Origin: Azospirillum rugosum
GTDB taxonomy: Bacteria > Pseudomonadota > Alphaproteobacteria > Azospirillales > Azospirillaceae
Length of the DNA: 64,000 bases
Direction: 5' to 3'
Assembly: GCF_017876155.1 (NCBI RefSeq)
Contig: NZ_JAGINP010000033.1
Span: 1-64,000, forward strand
A model generated the notes under the pieces. It was given only the letters and a program-made list of their open reading frames with translations, was not told where the DNA came from and did not search any database. The position numbers and the translations under genes were made by a program. Shown here piece by piece: positions 50,270 to 60,316 of the stretch (within the stretch, counting starts at the first letter, position 1; every line of letters begins with the position of its first letter).

Positions 50270-50716
50270 TCACGTGGGTGTGTGCCGGGTGGGTGTGTGC
50301 CGGCGCCGCTCCGTCTCCAGGACGGTGCGGGCGCGCTCCTGGTGTTCGGGCTTCATGCTGCTGCGCACGGCCTGGATCGCCGCCGCCAGGACGGCGGCGT
50401 CGTCGGCGAAGCCGATCGCGACCATCCAGTCCGGCACCGTGTCGGACGGCAGGATGAAATAGGCCAGCGCCCCCATCAGCATCGCCTTGGCCCGGAAGGG
50501 CGTCACCGGGTCCGTGGCGCAGAAATAGGCAGCCAGCGCCTGGTCCAGGACCGGCACGCGGTGCAGGTTGGCGCGCAGCTTGTTCCAGAGGCCGCGGCGG
50601 ACGTAGCGCTCGTCGCGCTCCGCGCGAAAGCGGTCGATCACCGCCGGAAGCGCTCGCCCCGTCCCCGTCCTGTCGCCGGCGGTCTGCATGGCGTCCCCCA
50701 GGCCCGAACGCCGCAT
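50270..50716 (-). CDS. DUF1232 (YkvA-like) membrane protein
   Basis: 148 residues from ATG 50714-50716; ATG 50687-50689 is an alternative. The DUF1232 core is clear: AYFCATDPVTPFRAKAMLMG, ALAYFILPSDTVPDWMVAIG and FADDAAVLAAAIQAVRS. Family members are small inner-membrane proteins of unknown role. The C-terminus ends with a tandem RHTPT repeat from a duplicated 15-base unit, so its length probably varies between strains. Confidence 0.88.
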   Translation of the reverse strand: MRRSGLGDAMQTAGDRTGTGRALPAVIDRFRAERDERYVRRGLWNKLRANLHRVPVLDQALAAYFCATDPVTPFRAKAMLMGALAYFILPSDTVPDWMVAIGFADDAAVLAAAIQAVRSSMKPEHQERARTVLETERRRHTPTRHTPT

Positions 50717-50837
50717 CCCCCGGGCTCGTGTTCCGGCGGGCTCGGCGCTCTGTTACACAGATGCGTGGACCATGAACGCGGCAGCCACGCCTGCGGTCCC
50801 GCGGGGATCATGGAAAAAACGGAGGAGGAACAGCGCC

Positions 50838-51242
50838 ATGACGATGAAAAAGGGCTACAAGGACCTTCTGGCCGAAGCCAACAGCCGCATCCAGGCCATC
50901 ACCCCGCAGGAGGCGCTGGCCCTGCACGGCGATCCCGACGTGGTCTTCGTGGACATCCGCGACCCGCGCGAACTGGCCCGCGACGGCATGATCCCCGACG
51001 CCTTCCCGGCGACCCGCGGCATGCTGGAGTTCTGGGTCGACCCGGAAAGCCCCTACCACAAGCCGATCTTCGCGTCGGGCAAGCGCTTCGTCTTCTACTG
51101 CGCCAGCGGCTGGCGCTCCGCGCTCGCCACCGACACGGTGCAGGGGATGGGGCTGGAGAACGTCTGCCACCTGGAAGGCGGCTTCAAGGCCTGGAAGGAG
51201 GCCGGCCTGCCGGTCGCGACCGTGGAGAAGAAGGGGGACTAA
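50838..51242 (+). CDS. Rhodanese-domain protein
   Basis: 134 residues from ATG 50838 with GAGGAGGAA upstream. A single rhodanese domain: FVDIRDPRELARDGMIPDAF, the active-site loop FYCASGWRSALATDT with the catalytic cysteine, and CHLEGGFKAWKEAGLPV. Rhodaneses transfer sulfane sulfur to thiol or cyanide acceptors. The VOC protein gene follows after five bases, so they are cotranscribed. Confidence 0.93.
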   Translation: MTMKKGYKDLLAEANSRIQAITPQEALALHGDPDVVFVDIRDPRELARDGMIPDAFPATRGMLEFWVDPESPYHKPIFASGKRFVFYCASGWRSALATDTVQGMGLENVCHLEGGFKAWKEAGLPVATVEKKGD

Positions 51243-51247
51243 GAGTG

Positions 51248-51697
51248 ATGGAACCCCATCCTATGGAACAGCGCATCAGCCTGATCACGCTGGGCGTCGC
51301 CGACCTCGCGCGCAGCCGCCGCTTCTACGAGGCGGGGCTGGGCTGGACGCCGTCGCCCGCCAGCCAGGAGGCGATCACCTTCTACCAGCTGGGCGGCATG
51401 GCGCTCGCCCTCTACGGCCGGGAGGCGCTCGCCGAGGACGCACACCTGGCGGAGGCCGGCCCGACCTCCGGCTTCGGCGGCATCACGCTGGCCCACAACC
51501 TGCGCAGCCGCGAAGAGGTGGACGCGCTGATGGCCCGGGCGGCGCACGCCGGCGCCCGCATCCTGAAGCCGGCGCAGGAGGTGTTCTGGGGCGGCTACAG
51601 CGGCTATTTCGCCGACCCCGACGGCCATCCTTGGGAGGTCTGCTGGAACCCGCACTTCCCGCTGGCCGCGGACGGGAGCTTGCGGCTGCCGGGCTGA
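51248..51697 (+). CDS. VOC (glyoxalase/bleomycin-resistance) family protein
   Basis: 149 residues from ATG 51248. VOC fold: ISLITLGVADLARSRRFYEA, GLGWTPSPASQEAITFYQLG, GGITLAHNLRSREEVDALMA and the end GYSGYFADPDGHPWEVCWNP, in which E is the usual metal ligand. Known substrates of the superfamily range widely, so the reaction is open. In an operon with the rhodanese. The terminator at 51726-51753 follows. Confidence 0.92.
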   Translation: MEPHPMEQRISLITLGVADLARSRRFYEAGLGWTPSPASQEAITFYQLGGMALALYGREALAEDAHLAEAGPTSGFGGITLAHNLRSREEVDALMARAAHAGARILKPAQEVFWGGYSGYFADPDGHPWEVCWNPHFPLAADGSLRLPG

Positions 51698-51725
51698 AAT
51701 CGCGCAACGCCCCAAAAAGAAAATC

Positions 51726-51753
51726 CGCCGCCGGGACGCCCCGGCGGCGGAAA
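51726..51753 (-). terminator. Terminator for amtB
   Basis: A TCCGCCGCCGGG / CCCCGGCGGCGGA stem. On the minus strand it is followed by TTTTCTTTTT, fitting the end of the amtB transcript. The plus-strand side lacks a T run. Confidence 0.8.
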
Positions 51754-51806
51754 GTCTTGGAGGAAACAACCAGGCTGCAAAGAAACGAGTGCTTAGTGGC
51801 CGGGGA

Positions 51807-53207
51807 TCAGTGGATCGTCTCGCCGTGCAGGGAGAGGTCCAGGCCGTCGCGCTCGACGTCCTCGTCCACACGCAGGCCCATCACCACGTCGATGACCTTC
51901 AGCAGGACGAAGGTGGCGATGGCGCACCAGCCGATGGTCCAGGCCACGCCCTGGATCTGGATCCACACGGCCGAGGCGTTGCCTTCCAGCAGGCCCAGCG
52001 TGGCGTTCGGGCTGTCCTTCAGGACGGCGGCGAAGGCGCCTTCGCTGTTCGACACCGACATCTTGGCGAACACGCCGGTCAGGATCGCGCCGACCAGGCC
52101 GCCGACGCCGTGCACGCCGAAGGCGTCCAGGCTGTCGTCATAGCCCAGCGCGCGCTTCAGGCTGGTGGCCGACCAGAAGCAGATCACGCCGGCGACGATG
52201 CCGATGACGATGGCGCCCGTCGGGTCGACGAAGCCGGCGGCCGGGGTGACGGCCACGAGGCCGGCGACCGCGCCCGAGATGATGCCCAGGACCGACGGCT
52301 TGCCCTTGGCGGCCCACTCCGCGAACATCCAGCCCAGCGCCGCACCGGCGGTGGCGATGTGCGTGGCGGCCATGGCCATGCCGGCGCGCGGGCCGGCGGT
52401 CAGCGCCGAGCCGGCGTTGAAGCCGAACCAGCCCACCCACAGCAGCGAGGCGCCGATCAGCGACAGCACCAGGTTGTGCGGCATGAAGTTCTCGTTCGGG
52501 TAGCCCTTGCGCTTGCCGATGACCAGCGCGGCGACCAGGCCGGCGACGCCCGCGTTGATGTGCACGACCGTGCCGCCGGCGAAGTCCAGTACGCCCAGGC
52601 CGAACAGGAAGCCCGTCGGGTACCAGACCCAGTGGGCGATCGGCGCGTAGACGACCAGCGACCACAGGGCCGTGAAGACCAGCAGCGAGGAGAACTTCAT
52701 GCGGTCCGCGAAGGCGCCGGTGATCAGCGCCGGGGTGATGATCGCGAAGGTCATCTGGAACATCATGAAGACCGGCTCGGGGATCGTCGTCGGGACGCCG
52801 GCCGAGGTGCTCTCACCCAGGGTGAAGGCCTTCGTGAAGTCCAGGCCGTTCAGGAACAGGCGGTCCAGGCCGCCGATGTAGGCGCCCTCGCCGGTGAAGG
52901 CCAGGCTGTAGCCGATGACGTACCACAGGACGCTGATCAGGCAGGTGATCGCAAAGCTCTGCATCACCGTGGCCAGCACGTTCATCTTGCGGACCATGCC
53001 GCCGTAGAACAGGGCCAGGCCCGGGATCGTCATCATCAGGACCAGCGCGGTGGAGACCAGCATCCACGCCGTGTCGCCGTTGTTCAGGGTCGGCCCGGCC
53101 GGGGCCGCGGCCGCAGCTGCATCCTGGGCAAGGGCGGCTTCGGGCAGACCGGCCAAGCCCAGAAGTGCCGCCATCGTCGGCGCGGCGAGAAGGAAGAGAC
53201 GGCTCAT
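51807..53207 (-). CDS. amtB: Ammonium transporter AmtB
   Basis: 466 residues from the ATG at 53205-53207 with GAGGAGC upstream. Signal-like N-terminus (LAAPTMAALLGLAGLPEAALA), then eleven helices. Family motifs include DTAWMLVSTALVLMMTIPGL, LFYGGMVRKMNVL, DFAGGTVVHINAGVAGLVAA (pore histidine), FGFNAGSALTAG and DAFGVHGVGGLVGAILTGVF (second histidine). It conducts ammonium when nitrogen is scarce. A sigma-54 promoter lies upstream at 53303-53319, as expected for NtrC control. No glnK is adjacent, unlike in many proteobacteria. Confidence 0.97.
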   Translation of the reverse strand: MSRLFLLAAPTMAALLGLAGLPEAALAQDAAAAAAPAGPTLNNGDTAWMLVSTALVLMMTIPGLALFYGGMVRKMNVLATVMQSFAITCLISVLWYVIGYSLAFTGEGAYIGGLDRLFLNGLDFTKAFTLGESTSAGVPTTIPEPVFMMFQMTFAIITPALITGAFADRMKFSSLLVFTALWSLVVYAPIAHWVWYPTGFLFGLGVLDFAGGTVVHINAGVAGLVAALVIGKRKGYPNENFMPHNLVLSLIGASLLWVGWFGFNAGSALTAGPRAGMAMAATHIATAGAALGWMFAEWAAKGKPSVLGIISGAVAGLVAVTPAAGFVDPTGAIVIGIVAGVICFWSATSLKRALGYDDSLDAFGVHGVGGLVGAILTGVFAKMSVSNSEGAFAAVLKDSPNATLGLLEGNASAVWIQIQGVAWTIGWCAIATFVLLKVIDVVMGLRVDEDVERDGLDLSLHGETIH

Positions 53208-53302
53208 CGAGGCTCCTCATGTATTCGTAGCATCGGCCCGGTTCGCCCCGTCCCCGGGTCAAAGACGGGGCGGCGGGAGGGGGCCAAGGACGGCCGATCA
53301 AT

Positions 53303-53319
53303 TACAAGAAGCGTGCCAA
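53303..53319 (-). promoter_or_regulatory. Sigma-54 promoter of amtB
   Basis: On the minus strand TTGGCACGCTTCTTGTA matches the -24/-12 consensus (TGGCACG-N4-TTG) with the correct spacing. It lies about 95 bases before the amtB start codon. NtrC sites are expected further upstream, but I could not identify a clean pair. Confidence 0.85.
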
Positions 53320-53769
53320 CTCGAAAGGGCTAGGAATCGGCAGGGTTGCGGTCATAGGACTGACCACGAATCACCTCATACCCCGAGTCGCGGCCCGCCT
53401 CTGCACATTTTTTGATCATCTCCTCGCCTTGCCCGCGCGGGCGGACGTTCTTCGGATTCGCGTGTTATGGGGAGAGGGAACGCCCCATCTTCACCCGGCT
53501 TCGGCCGGCATCATGGGCTTTTGACTATTTTTTAGGCAGAAGAGTGCGTCACTTTCCTGCACATGGGCCGCCCTTTGGCTCAGGCGGTCGGCCTATTTCC
53601 TTCCCCACCCCCTCGGCCTATTGGCCCGACCGGGGGAATGTGGCACGGTCGCGCTCGCGACACCGATTGAGATGTGCGCCGATCGGGACGTGCGCCGAGC
53701 CACCCTCCGCGCGGCCCTGGATGGCCGCGGCGGATGGTCGGCGACAAAAAGAATGAAAGGGAGACCACC
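53320..53769. other. Intergenic between amtB and glgC promoters
   Basis: Divergent promoter region with AT-rich tracts at 53405-53420 and 53520-53535. No gene is supported. A CTGCACATTTTTTGATCAT stretch near 53400 could be part of an activator site, but this is weak. Confidence 0.4.
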
Positions 53770-55038
53770 ATGCTCGACAAACGGGATCTGCGTCTGGCGC
53801 CGCGCCGCGCGGTGGCTTTGGTCCTGGCCGGTGGTCGGGGCAGCCGCCTGAAGCAGCTCACCGACCGGCGCGCCAAGCCCGCCACCTATTTCGGCGGCAA
53901 GTTCCGGATCATCGATTTCGCGCTGTCGAACTGCATCAACTCGGGCTTCCGCCGCATCGGCGTGCTGACCCAGTACAAGTCGCACAGCCTGCTGCGCCAT
54001 TTGCAGCGCGGCTGGAACTTCTTCCGCGGCGAGATGAACGAGTTCTGCGACCTGCTGCCCGCCCAGCAGCGCATCAGCGAGACCGCCTGGTACCAGGGCA
54101 CCGCCGACGCCGTGTACCAGAACCTGGACATCCTGCGCGGGCACGAGCCGGAATACATCCTGATTCTGGCCGGCGACCACATCTACAAGATGGACTACGG
54201 CGCGCTGCTGCTGGACCACATCGCCAAGAAGGCCGACGTGACCGTTCCCTGCGTCGAGGTGCCGCGGGAGCAGGCGACCGGCTTCGGCGTCATGCACATC
54301 GACGAGACGCACCGCGTCATCGACTTCATCGAGAAGCCGGCCGACCCGCCGCCGATGCCCGGCAAGCCGGACAAGGCGCTGGCCAGCATGGGCATCTACG
54401 TCTTCAACGCGGAGTTCCTGTACGACCAGCTGGAGCGCGACTTCAACGAGCCGGGGTCGAGCCGCGATTTCGGCAAGGACATCATCCCCTGGATGGTGAG
54501 GAACGGCTGCCGCGTGATGGCGCACGACTTCGCGGAGTCGGCGATCCTCAACGGCCACGAGTCGGAGCCCTACTGGCGCGACGTCGGCACCATCGACGCC
54601 TATTGGGAGGCCAACCTGGACCTCTGCCACGTCACGCCGCAGCTGAACATGTACGACCGCGAGTGGCCGATCTTCACCTACCAGGAGCAGCTGCCCCCTG
54701 CGAAGTTCGTCTTCGACGACGAGGACCGGCGCGGCATGGCGGTGGACAGCCTGGTGTCCGGCGGCTGCATCATCTCCGGCTCGCTGGTGAAGAACTCGCT
54801 CCTGTTCAGCGAGGTGCGCGTCAACTCCTTCAGCGAGCTGCACGAGGCCGTGGTCCTGCCGGACTGCGACATCGGCCGCCACTGCCGTCTCAGGAAGGTG
54901 GTCATCGACCGCGGCGTGGTGATCCCGGAGGGCCTCGTCGTCGGCGAGGATCCGGAGCTGGACGCCAAGCGCTTCTACCGCAGCGAGGGCGGCGTGTGCC
55001 TGATCACCCAGGACATGATCGACCGGCTGGAGAAGTAA
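53770..55038 (+). CDS. glgC: Glucose-1-phosphate adenylyltransferase
   Basis: 422 residues from ATG 53770 with AAAGGGAGA upstream. N-terminal nucleotidyltransferase: ALVLAGGRGSRLKQLTDRRA with KPATYFGGKFRIIDFALSNC, then GTADAVYQNL and ILAGDHIYKMDYG (catalytic Asp), IDFIEKPADPPP, YWRDVGTIDAYWEANLDL. The C-terminal beta-helix is present. It makes ADP-glucose for glycogen and is rate-limiting and allosterically controlled. The glycogen synthase gene follows after a repeat-containing spacer. Confidence 0.97.
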   Translation: MLDKRDLRLAPRRAVALVLAGGRGSRLKQLTDRRAKPATYFGGKFRIIDFALSNCINSGFRRIGVLTQYKSHSLLRHLQRGWNFFRGEMNEFCDLLPAQQRISETAWYQGTADAVYQNLDILRGHEPEYILILAGDHIYKMDYGALLLDHIAKKADVTVPCVEVPREQATGFGVMHIDETHRVIDFIEKPADPPPMPGKPDKALASMGIYVFNAEFLYDQLERDFNEPGSSRDFGKDIIPWMVRNGCRVMAHDFAESAILNGHESEPYWRDVGTIDAYWEANLDLCHVTPQLNMYDREWPIFTYQEQLPPAKFVFDDEDRRGMAVDSLVSGGCIISGSLVKNSLLFSEVRVNSFSELHEAVVLPDCDIGRHCRLRKVVIDRGVVIPEGLVVGEDPELDAKRFYRSEGGVCLITQDMIDRLEK

Positions 55039-55176
55039 ACTGCCCTTCTCCCCTTGGGGGAGAAGGGTTGGGATGAGGGGTCGTTACGCCCGACAGGGCG
55101 GAGAAAAGCTTGCGGCCGGCACCGCCGGCGCCACCCTCACCCCAACCCCTCTCCCCTCAAGGGGAGAAGGGCTCTA
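55039..55176. repeat. Intergenic inverted repeat between glgC and glgA
   Basis: Outer arms CCCTTCTCCCC-TTGGGGGAGAAGGG and CCCCTCTCCCCTCAAGGGG-AGAAGGG are each hairpins and also complementary to each other over the GGTTGGGATGAGGG/CCTCACCCCAACCCC part. It is similar in style to 32690-32835. It probably tunes readthrough from glgC into glgA or protects the upstream mRNA. Confidence 0.72.
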
Positions 55177-55209
55177 AAAACCAAGAAGAAACGGAAAGAC
55201 CCACTTCGC

Positions 55210-56688
55210 ATGCGCGTCCTGTACGTCACGCCGGAATGCTACCCGCTCGTCAAGACCGGCGGGCTGGCCGATGTCTCCGCGGCCCTGCCGGTCGCCCTCA
55301 ACCGGTCCGGCGCGGACGTCCGCCTGCTGATGCCGGGCTACCCGGCGGTGCTGAACGGCCTGGCCGACCTCCAGCCGGTGGGGGAGCCGGTCACCGACCT
55401 TCCGGGCGGCGCCCCCGCCCGGCTGCTGATCGGCCGGACGGCGGACGGGGTGCTGGCCTACGTGCTGGACGCGCCGTCGCTCTACGACCGGCCGGGCAAT
55501 CCTTACCTGGGGCCGGACGGCCGGGATTGGCCCGACAACGCGGAGCGCTTCGCGGCGCTGTCCTGGTGCGCGGCGGGCTTCGCCGCGACGAAGGCCTATG
55601 ATCCCTGGTGGCGGCCGGAGGTGCTGCACGGGCACGACTGGCAGACCGGCCTGATCCCGGCCTATCTGGAGCTGCGCCCCGACCGCTTCGCCGGCCCGTT
55701 CCGCCCGGGCACGGTGCTGACCATCCACAACATCGCCTACCAGGGCCTGTTCGGCGCCTGGATGATGAGCGACCTGGGCCTGCCCTCCGCCGCCTTCCGC
55801 GTCGACGGGGTGGAGTATTATGGCGGCGTCGGCTTCCTGAAGGCCGGCTGCTATTATTCCGATCGCCTGACCACGGTCAGCCCGACCTACGCCCACGAAA
55901 TCCAGACCGACGAGCACGGCGCCGGCCTGCAAGGCCTGCTGGCCGGCCGGTCCGACACGCTGACCGGCATCCTGAACGGCGTCGACTACGACGTCTGGGA
56001 TCCGGCGACCGACCCGCTCATCACCGCCCGCTACGGCGCCGACGACCTCGGCGGCAAGGACCTGTGCAAGGCGGATCTCCAGGCCGCCTTCGGGCTGGAC
56101 CGCCGGCCCGACGCCCCGATCGCCGGCGTGGTCAGCCGCCTGACGGGGCACAAGGGCCTGGACCTCGTTCTGGAGGCGGCGACGCAGTGGATCGCCTGGG
56201 GCGGCCAGATCGCCGTCCTGGGCAGCGGCGAGCCAGCGCTGGAGGCCGGCTTCCGCCACCTCGCCACTTGGTACCCCAAGTCGGTCGGCGCGCGAATCGG
56301 CTACGACGAGGCGCTGTCCCACCGCATCCAGGCCGGGTCCGACCTGCTGCTGGTGCCGTCCCGGTCGGAGCCCTGCGGGCTGACGCAGCTCTACGCGCTG
56401 AAATACGGCACCCTGCCGCTGGTCCGCCGCACCGGCGGACTGGCCGACACCATCGTGGACGCCAACCCGGCGGCGATGAACGACGGCAGCGCCACCGGCT
56501 TCCAGTTCGTCAACGCCACCAATCAGGAGCTGACCTGGGCCCTGCGCCGCGCCATGCTCACCTACCGCAAGCCGGAGCGCTGGCACGCCATGCAGCAGCG
56601 CGCCATGACCCGCGACTTCGGCTGGCACGGCCCGGCCGAGGAGTACATGGAGCTTTACCGGGAAGTCGCCCCGGCGCTGGTGGCGTGA
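55210..56688 (+). CDS. glgA: Glycogen synthase (ADP-glucose)
   Basis: 492 residues from ATG 55210. GT5 family: N-terminal MRVLYVTPECYPLVKTGGLA with KTGGL binding ADP-glucose, DWQTGLIPAYLE, TIHNIAYQGLFG, then the C-terminal Rossmann domain with GVVSRLTGHKGLDLVLEA, DLLLVPSRSEPCGLTQLYAL and VRRTGGLADTIVD. It extends alpha-1,4-glucan chains. Transcribed with glgC. A MITE-like element follows. Confidence 0.97.
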   Translation: MRVLYVTPECYPLVKTGGLADVSAALPVALNRSGADVRLLMPGYPAVLNGLADLQPVGEPVTDLPGGAPARLLIGRTADGVLAYVLDAPSLYDRPGNPYLGPDGRDWPDNAERFAALSWCAAGFAATKAYDPWWRPEVLHGHDWQTGLIPAYLELRPDRFAGPFRPGTVLTIHNIAYQGLFGAWMMSDLGLPSAAFRVDGVEYYGGVGFLKAGCYYSDRLTTVSPTYAHEIQTDEHGAGLQGLLAGRSDTLTGILNGVDYDVWDPATDPLITARYGADDLGGKDLCKADLQAAFGLDRRPDAPIAGVVSRLTGHKGLDLVLEAATQWIAWGGQIAVLGSGEPALEAGFRHLATWYPKSVGARIGYDEALSHRIQAGSDLLLVPSRSEPCGLTQLYALKYGTLPLVRRTGGLADTIVDANPAAMNDGSATGFQFVNATNQELTWALRRAMLTYRKPERWHAMQQRAMTRDFGWHGPAEEYMELYREVAPALVA

Positions 56689-56713
56689 GTCCGGGGGACG
56701 CTCGGGACATTTG

Positions 56714-56886
56714 GCGGGCAACAGGGTCTTCACGGATGGCACTGATTTGAGCACGGATTACACGAATTTTTACTTTTAATATTGCTGTTGCTCCTTAACG
56801 CCGAATCCGTTTACTGGCGCCTGTGGAGCAATGCGCGGAAAATCCGTGTCTAAATCCGCGAAATCCGTGAAGACCCTGTTGCCCGC
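56714..56886. mobile_element. MITE-like palindromic element
   Basis: A perfect 24-base inverted repeat (56714-56737 and 56863-56886), GCGGGCAACAGGGTCTTCACG extended by GAT, bounds 173 bases. Inner similarity continues (GATTT...CACGGATT on both arms). The centre is AT-rich and non-coding. No transposase is present. It lies between glgA and lepA and may form a long hairpin when transcribed. Confidence 0.78.
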
Positions 56887-56970
56887 GACGGCGTTCCAGC
56901 GCCCACACCGCCATTGCGCATATCCCCCGTCCGCCTTATGTTCCGCCCCAAACCAGGGCTCCGGGCACCG

Positions 56971-58773
<1,803 letters not shown>

Positions 58774-58807
58774 TCGCGGCGTGCCCCGATCAACGCCGTA
58801 AAGCGCG

Positions 58808-59044
58808 ATGGCCCGTCATGTTCCACCGAAACCGTCCATTTTGGACGGTTTCGATTTCCACAAGGTGATCGACGGCCGGAAGGTTTGGAAAAACCAGGAT
58901 GGAACCCGATATTATTCCTGGGATGCGCTCCACGGCGAAGTTGAGATGTTCGATCGACGTGGATACCATTTGGGGTCGCTGCATCCCGAGGACGGTCGGC
59001 CATTGAAGGATCCGGTGCGGGGGAGACGGTTGAATGTCCATTGA
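58808..59044 (+). CDS. Colicin-E3-type RNase domain, stand-alone
   Basis: 78 residues from ATG 58808; ATG is weakly supported by its ribosome site. The sequence RYYSWDALHGEVEMFDRRGY and HLGSLHPEDGRPLKDPVRGR lines up with the C-terminal cytotoxic domain of colicin E3/cloacin (YEWDSQHGELE...HLGSFDPKTG). The catalytic D, H and E of that family (W-D-x-x-H-G-E-x-E) are all kept. Those enzymes cut 16S rRNA at the decoding site. Here the domain has no translocation or receptor part, so it is a free intracellular toxin-like protein. It overlaps the next gene by 11 bases, which should encode the antidote. An 11-base perfect inverted repeat (58828-58852) lies in its early codons. Confidence 0.78.
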   Translation: MARHVPPKPSILDGFDFHKVIDGRKVWKNQDGTRYYSWDALHGEVEMFDRRGYHLGSLHPEDGRPLKDPVRGRRLNVH

Positions 59045-59381
59045 CGATGCCTCGTTCCTCGACTTGTGCCTCGCGGGAAAGACGAAGCCGGAAGACATCG
59101 ATGATGCCGTTGAGGCTTGGCATCTTGGCGATGGTTCCGGAAGTTTGGCCGATCATCTTGGGATGACCCACGATCAATATTGGCGTTGGGTCAGGGATCC
59201 ACGCGAGCTTCCGGCAATCTTGGTCGAGCATCAGTTGGGAAAACCGTTGAGCGCCTTGGTCGCAGAGATCAGGGACATCGAACGGGGCGGCTTTATCGGA
59301 CCGGACCGAAGCCATGCTTTTCTCGCGCGCTTCACGGCAACCAGCCATTCGGGCCGGGAGAGCGGCCATGCTCGAACCTGA
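59034..59381 (+). CDS. Putative antitoxin/immunity protein with HTH-like part
   Basis: 115 residues from ATG 59034. The middle (GSLADHLGMTHDQYWRWVRD) resembles a helix-turn-helix. The N-terminal part is acidic (SFLDLCLAGKTKPEDIDDAV), as expected for a partner that neutralises a basic RNase. The overlap with the E3-like gene before it and a 14-base overlap with the RelE-like gene after it form a compact three-gene unit. Which of the two neighbours it neutralises is open. Confidence 0.68.
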   Translation: MSIDDASFLDLCLAGKTKPEDIDDAVEAWHLGDGSGSLADHLGMTHDQYWRWVRDPRELPAILVEHQLGKPLSALVAEIRDIERGGFIGPDRSHAFLARFTATSHSGRESGHART

Positions 59382-59643
59382 TTTCTCCCGTAGCGCGGCG
59401 CATGCCATGGAGCGTCTGCCGCCCCGGCTGTTGACGCCGGTGGTCGCAGCGATCAAATCTCTCTTGGAATCGGATGGCCACAGCCCGCGCGCGCAAACCA
59501 TTCCCGGCGCCCCGGAGAAAATTCTAAGAACGACCGACCCGCTTGGACAATCATCCTTGTCCATTGTCTTCCGCGTGGATGACGATGCCAAGCTTCTGAA
59601 AATCGTGCTCGTCCGGTTGGAAGACGCCGGCGCCAATCCTTAG
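59368..59643 (+). CDS. RelE/ParE-like small protein
   Basis: 91 residues from ATG 59368. AHAMERLPPRLLTPVVAAIK, SLLESDG, then SLSIVFRVDDDAKLLKIVLV follow the helix-helix-beta layout of RelE/HigB toxins. The family's catalytic residues are not obvious, so it could be an inactive member or a different fold. It is the third gene of the overlapping locus starting at 58808. Confidence 0.55.
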   Translation: MLEPDFSRSAAHAMERLPPRLLTPVVAAIKSLLESDGHSPRAQTIPGAPEKILRTTDPLGQSSLSIVFRVDDDAKLLKIVLVRLEDAGANP

Positions 59644-59751
59644 GCCACAGACATGCAGGTTGGGTGGAGGCGAAGCCGCAACCCGACATCGTGGCGATGG
59701 AACCTGCGTTGGGTTGCGCTGGCGCTCCACCAAACCTACGGTTCGAACAGC

Positions 59752-59778
59752 AAAAGGGGGCCTTTCGGCCCCCCTTTC
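59752..59778. terminator. Bidirectional hairpin terminator
   Basis: An AAAGGGGGCC-TTTC-GGCCCCCCTTT stem. It ends the DUF892 transcript on the minus strand and may also end the toxin locus on the plus strand. Confidence 0.7.
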
Positions 59779-59800
59779 CGTTCGCAACATTGCCGGCCGT

Positions 59801-60316
59801 TCAGTGGCTTGCCGTCTTTTCCTTCTGCTCCAGGCTGATATATTTCCGGGTGATCGGCTCCACCAGCTGGTTCATCGTCTGCGCCATGGCTTCCTCTTCG
59901 CGGAGCGACTTCTGGAAGCCGGAGATGTTCTTGAAGCCTGCGGTCTCGGCCATGACGATCAGCGACTTGTAGGCGGCGATCTCATAGTTCTCGAAGGCGT
60001 GGTTCGCGAACATGTTCTTCAGAATCTCGTCGGCGGCCGGCGTGTGCGCCACGGCCCCGACGTTCCCGATCAGGCCGAAGATGGCCTCCTTGATGCTCGA
60101 CGGGCTGACGCCGACCTCGTTCATCGCCTCTTCGATGCGCTTGCGCTGCTGCTCGGTCTCGGCGATGTGCTGGCGCAGGGCCTGCTCCAGCTCCGGGTAG
60201 TTCTGAAGCCGCTCCACCTGGCGGTTCATGATCTGCAGCGCTTCCATTTCCAGCGCGTGCGTGTTGCGGAGGCCCGCAATGAAAATGTCGTTCACAGCAT
60301 TCGACGGCGAAGCCAT
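59801..60316 (-). CDS. DUF892 (YciE-like) ferritin-fold protein
   Basis: 171 residues from ATG 60314-60316. DUF892 four-helix pattern: NDIFIAGLRNTHALEMEALQ, HIAETEQQRKRIEEAMNEVG, ANHAFENYEIAAYKSLIVMA and REEEAMAQTMNQLVEPITRK. Conserved E and H residues suit a diiron or metal-binding site. Members are stress-induced, often under general stress control; the substrate is unknown. Confidence 0.9.
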   Translation of the reverse strand: MASPSNAVNDIFIAGLRNTHALEMEALQIMNRQVERLQNYPELEQALRQHIAETEQQRKRIEEAMNEVGVSPSSIKEAIFGLIGNVGAVAHTPAADEILKNMFANHAFENYEIAAYKSLIVMAETAGFKNISGFQKSLREEEAMAQTMNQLVEPITRKYISLEQKEKTASH

